Shown in pieces: positions 35,159 through 45,859 of a stretch of 64,000 nt of DNA. The notes under the pieces are model-generated. The model was not told the DNA's origin, ran no database searches, and saw nothing but the letters and a program-made list of their open reading frames with translations. Every line of letters starts with the position of its first letter. Positions within the stretch are counted from its first letter, which is position 1. The position numbers and the translations under genes are program-made. The stretch comes from Ophioderma brevispina (taxonomy: Eukaryota > Echinodermata > Ophiuroidea > Amphilepidida > Ophiodermatidae): the NCBI GenBank assembly GCA_023653785.1, contig JAMKCH010035364.1, positions 62,001 to 126,000 on the forward strand, in the 5' to 3' direction.

Positions 35159-35674
35159 AGCAATAATAGCACATTTTTTGAAGAGCGCTCCCAATTTTTC
35201 AAGAATTCTGAGATTTTTACATGGTTGCACTGGTAACTGGCTAGTAAACTAAACCTGTGAATGGTTAAGCTCGAAAATGTCTATGTGTCGCAAACGAAGG
35301 AATTTCGTAATTAGAATAATTAATATCGGGGATCTCCGATAATAATTCAACGGCTTCTGGAAACGGCCTTCCAATATGAAATAGCAGGGAAATAGCACCG
35401 TGTATGTATCTACGCTCATCCATTAGTTGTTTTATTTGTTTAGGCAAGTCAAGTTAGAGGTCATTTTCTTGAGGTGGCACTATTTCATAATGGACGGACA
35501 TAAACTTAGCATTTCCAGCTCTGCCGTAAAGTACAATTTGAGATCCCAATTCTAATTACAAATTCGCTTATTTTATGATAAATACGCATTTTCTAGCATT
35601 CTTGTTCTCAGGTGTAATTTCCTAGACAACTTTTAAAATTGAGGTCGTTCTTCAAAAAATGTGCTGTTATTGCT
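35159..35674. mobile_element. 516-bp MITE at a TTAA site
   Basis: AGCAATAATAGCACATTTTT at the left mirrors AAAAATGTGCTGTTATTGCT at the right, and the inverted repeat continues through GAAGAGCG / CGTTCTTC. TTAA flanks both sides (35155-35158 and 35675-35678). Diverged pieces of the same family lie at 2991-3290 and 60118-60330. Just outside the left edge, TTAACCCTCGTCTAGCTGAG (from 35108) resembles the terminus of the 48.3 kb element. Confidence 0.85.
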
Positions 35675-35914
35675 TTAAGGATTGCTTTGGTAGTGTGTGT
35701 GTATCTTTGGTAAGAATATGTGCTAAATATCTGTGGTAAACATGCCTATCCTAAATATATTTGCCCGCTGTCCCTACATACATGACATACTTCCCAGGCA
35801 AAAAATCTAGGAATTCGGTCCTGAAACATGTCCTGAATCCTGACTGTAGAACAAAGGAATTCGAATCTATATTCATTAGCAACACAACGGCAATTTCGGA
35901 ATCTATTCACGGGT

Positions 35915-36270
35915 TCACCACCTACACAGGGACAATTTCACTGGTTTCTCGTGGTAACCATGTTGAAGCAATCTCCGATCTACAGTTTGGAGGGAAACCT
36001 TGATTCCATAGTGTCTTTTCCACAAACGACGAACAGAATGGCTCGTTGGCATTTTCCGGGCTCTACGGCACCGATTAAGCAGTCGGCGATCATCTCGTCT
36101 CGTAGTCAATCGTGGTCGTCCCGAAGACGTTTGTGGTCTCAAACGACCCACCTCTCGATGATGTCTGAGGATTTTACAGACTGTACTTTGCGATATTCCG
36201 AGAGTGCGAGTACTCTTCGGCGTACTGACAATGCCGTTGGACGAGGCATAGCCTAGGGAACCTCTGTGTC
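35915..36270 (-). pseudogene. Tc1-like transposase N-terminal fragment
   Basis: On the minus strand a start-like segment (M-P-R-P-T-A-L-S-V-R-R-R) is followed, after a frameshift, by L-G-I-S-Q-S-T-V-C-K-I-L, then G-R-P-R-L-T-T-R-R-D-D-R and V-S-L-Q-T-V-D-R-R-L-L. This is the paired-type bipartite helix-turn-helix DNA-binding region of Tc1/mariner transposases, with the G-R-P-R linker between the two helix-turn-helix units. The DDE catalytic domain is absent; similarity ends at about 35915 with stops following. No terminal inverted repeats were found around it. Confidence 0.8.
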
Positions 36271-36279
36271 AGTGTTTGT

Positions 36280-37475
36280 TGTAAAGGTAACAACCAACTC
36301 TGGAAAAAAATGGGCTCCTTGCACAACGGCTTGGAAAAGGAACAAACAACAGACGTCTGACATTTTATAGCTCCCAACAAAAGGCATTGTTACGTAATTC
36401 AAAATTATGCATGGATTCACTTCACCTGGGTAGCGGGGACTCATTATGTATTCATTCACCTATTCTAATATGATTACTGAGGAGTTCAGATATAAATACG
36501 TTTTAAGATTGGGTCTGGAAAAATATTCAAACTTTATGAGCAACAGTGTACTTCACTACCTCCTTGAAATGAACATAAATACGGTAATTTTGCCTTGCAA
36601 ATATGATGAGCTAGATGAACACTTATTCGAAAAACACTTTTAATGCCGATAAACCGTCGGAAAACAACTTGGATTTGATTTTCGAGGCGAAAACAAAGTT
36701 TCCAAAAAAAAAGCAATGTTAAAAAAAAAAAGCTTTTTTAATTTAATGTTTCTCAAAAGTTATTGATAAACTATGTTTTCTTTTTTAAAACGTAATTTTA
36801 TCACGATCAACACCGTTTTGCACTAAAAAGATAATTTCAAATGGCATAACACTTTTTTTGTCGCTAAACTGTGGATTCATTTGTTTTTCGATGATGCAAC
36901 TCTATTTTTTACAAATTTTCTTTATCGAAAAAAAAACATGGTTTATCAAGTGATATACTATGTTCATCGCTATGACGTCATAGTAGGTCTACAAGTCTAC
37001 ACGAATACCGGATATAGGTGGTAAATTGATATTTTGCAATTTTACTGGCTCCAGAAACCACAATAACGGCACTAAAACGTTCTGGATATAGTAATTTTCC
37101 ATCGTTTCGACCAAACGCCGCATAAAAATCTGATATTCGTTTTTGGGGGGTGAAATGCACGTTGCTGCACATTTATTGACAATCAATGAAAAGATGGGGT
37201 TTATCAATTGGTGTTAAAATCAAGTATATGTGGCATTTTGACATAACCCTATGCCCCCCCAATGTTTTTTTTGTACTTGTTTTCCCAAGGAGGGTGGTTG
37301 CCACCTCTATCCATGACTTTAAGAACACACCTGTACCTTACCTATACACTGGTGGCGCTCGTTTTTGAAAGGGGCGGCGTATATGTCCCCTGACATTAAC
37401 ATTATTTGGCACCAGAAAAGAGGGTTTAGTAGGGTACCAAAACAATTAGAAAGGGTGGTAAACGCATTCCTCCTT
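36280..37475. other. no gene recognised
   Basis: No gene supported. Short open frames only. Confidence 0.4.
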
Positions 37476-37478
37476 CGG

Positions 37479-38365
37479 TAGATATGGCACGCTCCACGGT
37501 ATCACTCATGGGCGAGTTTTCCCCGCGCATGTCGAGTTTCACTCGCTGTGTATCGAGTTTCCGTCTCGCCATATGTCGAGTGTAGCGCGTTATATTTCGA
37601 GTTGACTGCGCTATCTGTCCAGTTTGTTGCCCTCATATCCAATCGATTTGTGCTCTCTATATTATGAGTTTGACATAATCATGTCCAGTTTTAAGCTCCA
37701 CGCATCAAATCATCTCGAGATTTCCCGCGCATGTCAAGTTTCACGCCCTGTGTATCGAGTTTTCCTCGTCCATATGTCGAAGTGTGCAGCGTTTATATGT
37801 CGAGTTTACAAGCGCTTATGTCCCATTTTGTTGTTGCTTGTTTGTTGTTGCCCTCTGTACATCGAGTTTTTCTCTCCATATGGGGATTTTGACATAAATC
37901 ATGTCCAGTTTCAAAATCTCGAAATGAGTTTTTTCTCAACATGAGGAAAACTCGTACAATGATTTTTGGTGTATTTGTAAAAAAAATCATGTCGAGTTTG
38001 CTCATGTTGAGAAAAAATCTTCGAGTTTTTTGCTCATGTTGAGAAAAAATCATGTCGAGTTTGCTCATGTGAGAAAAATCATGTCGAGTTTGCTCATGTT
38101 GAGAAAAAATCATGTCGAGTTCTCATATTGGAGAAAAAAATCATGTCCAGTTTGCACATGTGAAAAAAATCATGTCCAGTTTTTTTTTAAAACTCGGCAT
38201 GATTTATTCTGGACATGATTTTTTTTATTTTTGACATGATTTATGAAATTCGGCACATAGAGTTCAAACTGGATGGCAGCGCTGTAAACGCGACATATAG
38301 CGGGGTAACTCGATATCAGCGCATGAAACTCGCCCATATTGTGATACGTGGAGCGTGCCCATAGG
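37479..38365. mobile_element. foldback element built from a short repeated motif
   Basis: The outer ends are inverted: GGCACGCTCCACGGTATCAC plus GGGCGAGTTT at the left and AAACTCGCCC plus GTGATACGTGGAGCGTGCC at the right. Flanks are GGTAGATAT before and GGTAGACAT after, a likely target duplication. Nearly the whole interior consists of variants of ATGTCGAGTTT (or ATGTCCAGTTT) at irregular 20-60-base spacing. Between 37985 and 38185 these become a tight array of about 30-base units containing AAAAAATCATGTCGAGTTTG and CTCATGTTGAG. Beyond about 38190 the motif appears inverted (AAACTCGGCATGA, GGACATGAT). There is no coding capacity; the minus-strand ORF across the array is the repeat translated. 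Class unknown, foldback-like. Confidence 0.75.
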
Positions 38366-38369
38366 TAGA

Positions 38370-40004
38370 CATAGTTAACTCTGATCGTAGCATGGGACTT
38401 TTAAAAAAAATCCGAAGGGTGGCAACCACTTCATCACGTTGTAAACCATATTAAAAAACGGGCTTGACAAGACGAGGTTAAATAACATGAAGGAATGGTA
38501 GTTAAGCGTGAAAATAGATCTATTTGAAGAGAAATATTTATCAAACACTAAAATTTGATATCTGATAATACGTTGTAGCTTTCGTCACGACAGGTCACGA
38601 TTTCAATCACTCGGATGCATCTTTATTAACACATACTATAAGTCTGTTTGCACACGCATACGATAATTGCACTAATTCCTATTCAAATCCCACGGGTTAG
38701 AATAATGAATGTACTATTCTTTCAAAGGAGTATTCAGTGTTTGTTACAAATTAAGTCAGACTTCCATTACAGTTTTAGCGTTATTATGCCTATCCGAATG
38801 GTCTGATGGGGTGAGAAACGTGATGTTTTTATCCAGAAGACAAATAATATTCGAAGGATAATGGATTGTAGAATACAAAAAGTGTAGTCAAAATTGAATA
38901 AAAGAGACCCATCTAGCGTACAAATCTGTACTTTTTGTAGTAAATATTTCATTTTCCTTCCATTAGTACATTACAGTAGCTTGCCTTGGAAGATCAGGGG
39001 ACACAATGATCCCTTGAAGGACTCTGAACGGAAAGAAAATGTGATGAAAAAAAAACGCCTTCGGAAAGAAATTGACCAAATAACACGCTGTCTAAATTCT
39101 ACTTACATATTTGCCTCTCCATATATATATTGCACGAGGATAAAAGGAAAGCGGGTGGTTATTGTTGTACTAAAGTAAATGTGGGATCTGCAAAAGACTT
39201 CCGTCTTTTTGGGCAGGAAAAACTTCCTGTGTGAATTTGACTTTTGACTTCAAAAGCTCTTATGTGAAAATGGACTCCAATTTCAAAACCCCCTACGTGC
39301 AAAATTTAATTTCTCATCAGAACTGTCTGCAACTCAAAAAAAATACATATATTTTTGTAATACAAAATCTATTCTATAAAGTAATTGCATTAGTTTTAAT
39401 GAATTGGAATTCAGTGTGAACATACAGAGCGAATTAAACAAAATGTGCATGAAAAACACAAAATTGGACCCTGATCTGCTTACTCAACTGTGACGCAGTT
39501 AATGCTTTCATAATCTTTGCATATTTTCGACTTTCTATGCTGAAAAAAATGAAGGAATTTGGCGAAGAAATGAGGTAGATATGAACGATTGTCGCGACTG
39601 ATCCATTTTTCTCCCATTCCAATGGAGTTTAGACAGTAAACCATATTTTGTGTAGATGAATGGATACCTCACTCGATGTTCTTCCTAAAAGTGGTTTATT
39701 GTGGCACTGGCATGCTAAAAGTAATAACAAATCATTCTTTCTTTTCCAAACAAAAATATAGAGCCTGTAAGTTTTTCTGCAATTGTTTACATAAAATATT
39801 GTACAAAATTAAATGGATACAAAAAATCATGGATCAACAGCATGTTAAACGGATTTAAACAAATTTTGGATGAGACTTCTTTTCTATGAATGTATTGCAC
39901 AAAGTTCACTTGATGAGATAAACTTTTCATTGATCAATGACACTTATGATCAGATGTTTTAAACAAAGTTTTGTTCTGGTTTAATTGTCTTCAACGGATG
40001 CCTA
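38370..40004. other. no gene recognised
   Basis: No gene supported. The flanks of the foldback element share short phrases such as GGGTGGCAACCAC. Open frames of 60-95 codons show no domain. Confidence 0.4.
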
Positions 40005-40012
40005 CATTGTAC

Positions 40013-40196
40013 CAGTGGCGGATTTAAGAGTCAGCACTGTCAGCAGCTGCTGACAAGGCCCCCCTAAAATATTGCTCTCAGGGCCCCCTCAGACACCCTA
40101 TAGCCGCAACACTAAAGTGGGACATTACGTCACTTCGCGATATAAAGGGCCCACCTTAAGCTGCTGACAGGGCCTTTTTCCTTAAATCCGCCGCTG
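40013..40196. mobile_element. 184-bp hAT MITE
   Basis: The left end CAGTGGCGGATTTAAG mirrors the right end CTTAAATCCGCCGCTG (one mismatch), and the interior pairs AGCAGCTGCTGACAAGGCCC with GGGCC/GCTGCTGACAGGGCC. A perfect 8-bp duplication, CATTGTAC, flanks it (40005-40012 and 40197-40204). CAGnGGCGGA termini with 8-bp duplications are characteristic of hAT elements. Intact flanks suggest a relatively recent insertion. No transposase. Confidence 0.93.
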
Positions 40197-40204
40197 CATT
40201 GTAC

Positions 40205-41255
40205 ATAACTGGCAGCTGTGTTACGGTCATTGAATCGGACAACCAGATTCAGAAGGGCTTCACAAAACTTGTCATAATTACTTTTGAACCAAAAACCCAA
40301 AGATTATAGATGAGTTGACATGTGACGTCAACGCCGGGCAACGAACAAAGCACTGCCCGGCAGAATGCGTGAGCACCTGCAGGGCTTGTGCTTTTAAAAT
40401 GTTGGAGTAGTGCATACTTCAACGATCTTCAATGAACTTGGAGTGGGTCAAAATGGGGTAGGGTTGTGTAATAGCTTTTGATTTCAAAACCAGTGAACCG
40501 GATCAGACATGATATCCGATAAAAAAGAAATCGCCTTTTAGAATATAACTCAAACAGTTCTCAGTATTTTTTTTTTAATTATAGCACCAGGCAGACAACT
40601 CAGGTAGTCAAAGCATTAGAAAATATGATTAGAAGTAATTACAAAAGAAAAATCTGCGCAGTGTGCGGCCTTGTAATTAAGAAGACAGTACAATTCCAGC
40701 GAGCTAAAATTGCAAACAATTTTTAGATGCAATCATAACTCAATCTAATGACCGATGACAAAAATTTGAAAGGTGGTTAAAGAAAATATAGACAAGCTGC
40801 AATCACGCCATTACAATTGAATTAATACTTGATTAAACTAGCAGACAGCGTGTAGCGGTTTTTTTTTTTGTCATTCTTTCTTTTTTGTTTTGTTTTCATA
40901 TGCACATATTCGGTGTACATGGTGTATGGTAAGTTTATTTTACTCTCGTGCACACCAATTGGAATATTTCCGTTTGAATCTGTCAAATAAACGAACTAAT
41001 TAAATACATCAAATACCTATATGACTGATAATATAATTCATTTAACATTGCTTATTGGGATTTTTTTCGAGCAGGAATATTAAACGGGTTATTATTGTTT
41101 CGATTACCCTTTAAGTAAATACCACATTACTATTTAAGGATACGTTTGAAAGCTAATTACAAACGAGTGATTTCTCTATCCTGAAGGTTGCATTTGATGA
41201 ATAACTTAAAAGTTTTGGTAATATTTATTGAAAATAGCCAATTTATGGAATTGAG
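40205..41255. other. no gene recognised
   Basis: No gene or repeat could be supported. Confidence 0.4.
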
Positions 41256-41260
41256 GGAAT

Positions 41261-41581
41261 CATACTTGTAATGTGGTATAAAGTACCATATACTCGGTAA
41301 CATTTGAGGTGGCACGGAATAAGAGTCGAAACCAAACATCGAGGATAACATTTGTTTGAAGTGGGCTACTGAAGGTGAGAGAAAGATGTAAAACCGATGT
41401 AATCGCGGTCAAATTGTGTGAGTTAGCAGCGCTAGGGATCTGCTAAGGACAAAATCTTCACTCATGTTGAGGCAGTAACTCAATTTTCCTTTTGAATCAA
41501 ATTAGGAATGTTTCTTTTCGACTCTTATTCCGTGATGCTTTAAAATGTTACCGAATATGGTACAACACCATTACAGGTATG
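41261..41581. mobile_element. 321-bp inverted-repeat element
   Basis: About 70 bases at each end mirror each other: CATACTTGTAATG, ACCATATACTCGGTAACATT and CACGGAATAAGAGTCGAAA at the left; TTTCGACTCTTATTCCGTG, AATGTTACCGAATATGGT and CATTACAGGTATG at the right. The interior is unrelated between the arms. Target duplication and superfamily are not clear. Confidence 0.8.
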
Positions 41582-41589
41582 TTTCTGCA

Positions 41590-43200
41590 GTTGCTTAAAA
41601 CAGTGCGAAACTAAAAAAAAAAACATGCAAATTGTTAGCCGGCCTACGTATATTTGCAGCTATCTATGACAACACAGGTCTTCCCTAAGTTCTACTCCAA
41701 AGTAACAAAAAATCGAATTCCCCCTTGAAACTATTGTGAATCATGAATACATTAACGTGTTAAACAAGAATATAAAATTACAAAATTATAATGCAGTAAA
41801 ACAAACAAGATTAGCACAATTTAAACATATGTATTCTTTGTTCACGAAGAAGTCCTTTCTCTTTTCTTTTGCTGAATTAATTAGAATACCCTCCGACGCA
41901 AATATTTTCGAAAAACATTCATTTAAGCCTCATTGCAGCCCACGGCTGTAGCATTAGCATTCATCTTTAACGGACACACGGTCTGTCCGAGGCTGGAAAC
42001 CGTGTAAAGGTGTAAAGCATGCCTGTGGCTTTGAAAGTAGCATGAGTAATTAAGTGATAGCATCCCATCAATTTTGTTGATTTTATTCAATGAATACACC
42101 CGCTACCATGTTTTAGTGCTAAACATAAATAATGTATTACAAAACAACTTAACTATGGTACTACTCACCCGATGAAGCTACGTTTAGCGGGATCGGATGG
42201 CTATCCCGCGTTTCCCCGCGGACTACTTGCTTAAATGCAGGCGACATTTCATTTACAGAAACCCACTTTTAAATATAGAAACACCAATAAGTAATCATGA
42301 ATCGCTGGAAGAGTGAAGCAATGATAACGTTTAATCAAATAAAACAACACACCAAAGGCACTCCGAGGTAAAAAAAAAAACATATTGAATTGAATTGAGC
42401 TGAGTAAATATATATCGTGGTCAGTATTTTATCAAATTCTGAATGATAACATAAAATGATGAAAAGGAAATATATATTTTATTCTATTACAAATATGTTA
42501 AAGGTGGATGACCCGATATAATATATAGATTTCTCATCTTGATGGAATGGCCTTCACCCAAACCCAAACCCCGATATTTCAACCCATTTTGATGGGAGAG
42601 CTAAAACGTGGTTTTGTAATCCAATAGAATACTGTGTAAAATTAATATCGGTCGACAAAAATGGGGAACATTTTCGCTCATAGCATCCAAGCCGAACAAT
42701 CTTTAGCCCTAAGATTTCACAGGTTAAATGAGAAAAATAGTAGCTTTCTTCAGATACCAAAATATGACCACTTTTTTCATCTGGGGTTCTTGGGACGATG
42801 CTATTAGCAATCGGTCCATGGCCTTTTAAGTTACAATGATTACAAAGAAACATACTATTCTATCACAAATAGTTAAAGGGCAGTCGTATAATTTCTTTCG
42901 GTCATAATGTGTAGCTTTCATTGACTGCTTCATTGAAAGATATTTTATCACAAGGCAATACATACTTATCAAATTATGTTAATATGAAAAGATGCACCAG
43001 CTAAAGATTCTTCCACAATTGAGTTATTATGTTAGTATGAGACAACACATGCCGTATAAGAGAAATTTCTACAAAAATATCAGTAAATCCCAATAAGAAA
43101 CGGGCAGACATCAATTCGGGCAGAATGTCCACACGTCATTTCTGAGATGCGTCTTTCAAATACAATGTCTAGATGGGAAGTGAAAGCAAGTCCCGTTCAA
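41590..43200. other. no gene recognised
   Basis: No gene supported. The 99-codon minus-strand open frame at 42554-42853 contains two Cys-x2-Cys-like spacings (C-N-H-C) but no complete zinc-finger pattern. Confidence 0.35.
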
Positions 43201-43209
43201 TTTTCTGTG

Positions 43210-43217
43210 TATAAATA
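43210..43217 (+). promoter_or_regulatory. candidate TATA box
   Basis: TATAAATA, with a TCTTCTCTTCATT pyrimidine-rich stretch about 25-30 bases downstream that could hold an initiator. It lies about 1 kb upstream of the IgSF coding start, so it would need a 5' UTR exon and intron. It is the best core-promoter-like site upstream of the gene, but nothing confirms use. Confidence 0.25.
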
Positions 43218-43536
43218 AACCCAGCGGGAAATCAATCTTCTCTTCATTAAAGTCAAGTGCGTCGTTTACATTTCCACTTCATCAAAATGTTATTTATAAG
43301 GGAGACTGACAACAGCAAATAGGGACATCATTAGAACGTTTTTTCCTGCAGGATAGGTCACTGAGGTGCAGCTAGCATCTATTCTGTTCAAGCAAATCAC
43401 TACTCCTTACGCACACATGAGCACAAACACACATACACACCCTTTATTATTGGTTGTGTTGTTGTTCTAATGAATTGTCTGGTCTTCTGGTTGGATGGAA
43501 TATTTCGTTAGTAGTCAAATAAACGCTGACCCATAA

Positions 43537-43905
43537 CCATTGATTACATGGACGTGATATATTAAAGAATTTGCTAGAGATTCTACAATTATCACTCGGA
43601 GCAGCTAGCGTATAGCATCTTGATTGGTTTATCACGTGGCTGAAGTTAGTGTGCTCGAGATTAGTCGACTGATGACCCATCGGTAATCAACGGACGTGTT
43701 ATATGATAGAGAGAACTATTGCGAGACGATGCAGTTTTATCTGAGAACGACAAACGTATGACACCGGTGGTGTTATTGAACGTTGTCGCATGTGAGGAAT
43801 TGATGTGCTTCAAGATCACCCAACTGACCATCTTTGACGTATGGATGTATCGTATTAAAAACTTTGTAGACATCGATGCAGGTCTCGCTCGGACTAGCAA
43901 CGGAT
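43537..43905. repeat. degenerate tandem repeat, about 145 bases x 2.5
   Basis: Units begin near 43542, 43683 and 43831 (periods 141 and 148). Each starts with a block like ATGGACGTGATATATTA, CGGACGTGTTATATGATAG or ATGGATGTATCGTATTAAA. The first two units also share later blocks (AGTGTGCTCGAGATTA / TGATGTGCTTCAAGATCA, then CGACTGATGACC / CAACTGACC). The copies are well diverged. The array lies just upstream of the IgSF gene and could be regulatory or just an old minisatellite. Confidence 0.5.
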
Positions 43906-44168
43906 GACATTGTAACGGTTTCTGACTGTCACCAGATAGCCTAAATTGGTTGGCTTCAACATCTGCGATACCGTCATCGATATTGCTGGCAGGCACCAGT
44001 GCAAAGAGAGTGTACTTCAGGATAGCATAATCCTGGCAATACCTGCATCTTGAAGCTTATCTTTAATGTATTTATCGTAAAAAAAATATCCTGCCACGGA
44101 GTGTGATATCAAACTTATTTACAAACATTTGCGGTACCTCAGAAGTTGGTGTACTACAGAATCAATGA

Positions 44169-45837
44169 ATGATTCGACTTCATCCGCATCCTGAAGTCAG
44201 TATGTGTCGCCCAATCTGGTCTTGTCTCATCATTGTTTTTCAATATGCTCTAGCAGTTTCAGGGTTAGACGTTGATATCAGCGCCCCAGTGAACCCTGTT
44301 GAAGTGGGGGCAATATTCTCCGTTTTGTGCCAAGTTAAGGGACTGTCAAGTAAGCATGAGGTGGCTCTTTACAGGACAATAGGAAATGGAGAACAACAGA
44401 GGTTGTCTTCGAAAGAAGCTGTAGACCCAGATATAGATGAACGAGTATTCCTAGCTGTGAGACGCTTAGTCGATGGGTCAGAGGTGTACTTTCTTACTAT
44501 TACCGGTAGGTTTTGCTCTTTGCCATGATTTTGTGCACACGGTGATACCTTGGTTAAATACCTGTTTTAGAAATGATTAATGATTAGAAACGGTTATTAT
44601 TAAGATCGGTAAAACCATCTAAAAATACGCATCCAACGCAGGTTTCAGGCTTCATGGGATTAAGCAGCAACACAAAAATAATATTCTTTGCCTCAGTCTT
44701 TGTTATATCTTTGTTTTAGTGTTGTTGTTGTTGTTGGTTTTTTTTTTTAATATCGAAAAACAACTATGGCTACGATTGATAAATCAATGGAAATAAAATG
44801 AGGGTTGTGTACATACCTAAAAACTAAGGCATTATTAAAACTTTATTTTAATCGAATCTACTGATACACGGCGTATATCAGTAGATTGAATTGCAGGGTT
44901 AATCATGCAAGAATCACACATCTATCTCATGATATTTTATAAAATTAAGATTTCTATTCATAACAAACTTGTCTTAATGTAAATATTAATGATATTTTAA
45001 TTTTGCCCCGACACAGATTTTTCACGAGACGACGTCGGCGAATATTCGTGCAAGGTAATACAGACTAGCCCTGTTATATCAGAGGCGGCAGCGGACACAA
45101 TCAAAGCTGATCTCTTGTATTTTCCATCTGGCTCAGATCCACAATGCTCCAGTTCGGGTGATCCCATTACTGTTTTGGAAGGCGCAGAGTTAGAACTGAA
45201 TTGCAGTTCTGAAATGGGTAATCCCGCTGTCTCGATCGCTTGGAGTCGGGCAGGAAACCATTACTCTAACGGGGCCTTTGAGTATAGACACCAGGACAGG
45301 ATTTATTCTATACTAAAACTAAGAATCACAATGGATAATGATGGAGATATATTCCTGTGTGAGATACAAAGTTTTGTGGAACCATTTAAGAGCTCATGTC
45401 ATGCTGGACCTTTACGAGTGGCACCCAACCCCCATAAACCACCGCCTGTTATGGAACGGAAGACCACAATGACGACAGCAGATAGACCTACCTTAAAAAG
45501 GAATCATACAAATGTTATTCCCACTAAATGTAAAGACGCGTGTGCATCTATTGCTCGCGTACCTAAAACATGGATTATTTCTACTATAGTGACTGGCGTT
45601 CTTGCAGTGATATTACTTCTAATAATTATAATCATTAGTGTGAAGTACACTAGTCAAACTTCAACATCCAGTCCATCAAGTAGTCGATTGCAACGATCTC
45701 CAGATGAAATATATACGGAATTGCAATACAGAAAGGGCGATCTTGTATATGTACCAGCCGATAAATCAAAGGTGATATTGGATCAGACGAGAACTGAACA
45801 TGATGCATTTGAAACTTCGCCTTACAGAGATTCCTAA
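44169..45837 (+). CDS. two-Ig-domain type I membrane receptor (join 44169-44505, 45017-45837)
   Basis: Predicted cell-surface protein of 385 residues. Exon 1 ends at a GT donor (CCG|GTAGG) in phase 1; exon 2 starts after an ACACAG acceptor and restores the frame. A start at M12 (44202) is equally good and gives a cleaner signal peptide (hydrophobic about residues 15-32). Ig domain 1: residues 33-130, C54 and C124, with D-D-V-G-E-Y-S-C spanning the exon junction. Ig domain 2: about 153-248, C175, W188, C227 (D-G-D-I-F-L-C). N-glycosylation sequons at N174 and N275. A Thr/Pro-rich stalk with C284 and C288 precedes the transmembrane helix (298-321). The 64-residue tail has Y345 in P-D-E-I-Y-T-E-L, plus Y350, Y357 and Y382. 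Y-x-x-L fits an endocytic or weak ITIM-like site, not a strict ITIM. A decayed relative lies at 29.2 kb. No named orthologue is recognised; ligand and pathway are unknown. Confidence 0.85.
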
Positions 45838-45852
45838 ATTAAAATAGAAATC

Positions 45853-45858
45853 AATAAA
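45853..45858 (+). terminator. candidate polyadenylation signal
   Basis: AATAAA begins 16 bases after the IgSF stop codon. Use of this site would give a very short 3' UTR; the downstream kilobase contains ATTAAA variants (for example near 46563) that are alternatives. Confidence 0.3.
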
Positions 45859-45859
45859 A

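Noticed and set aside
37793..38113. 106-codon minus-strand frame with repeated M-S-K-L-D-M-I-F units
   Set aside because: The periodic protein is only the foldback element's DNA repeat read in frame.
37985..38185. Regular repeats resembling a CRISPR array
   Set aside because: Repeats are short, variable in length and sequence, directly abutting or overlapping, with no unique spacers and no cas genes; the setting is eukaryotic and the array sits inside a foldback element.
42554..42853. 99-codon minus-strand frame with Cys/His residues, considered as a zinc finger
   Set aside because: The C-N-H-C spacing is isolated and no second metal-binding pair is at a standard distance.
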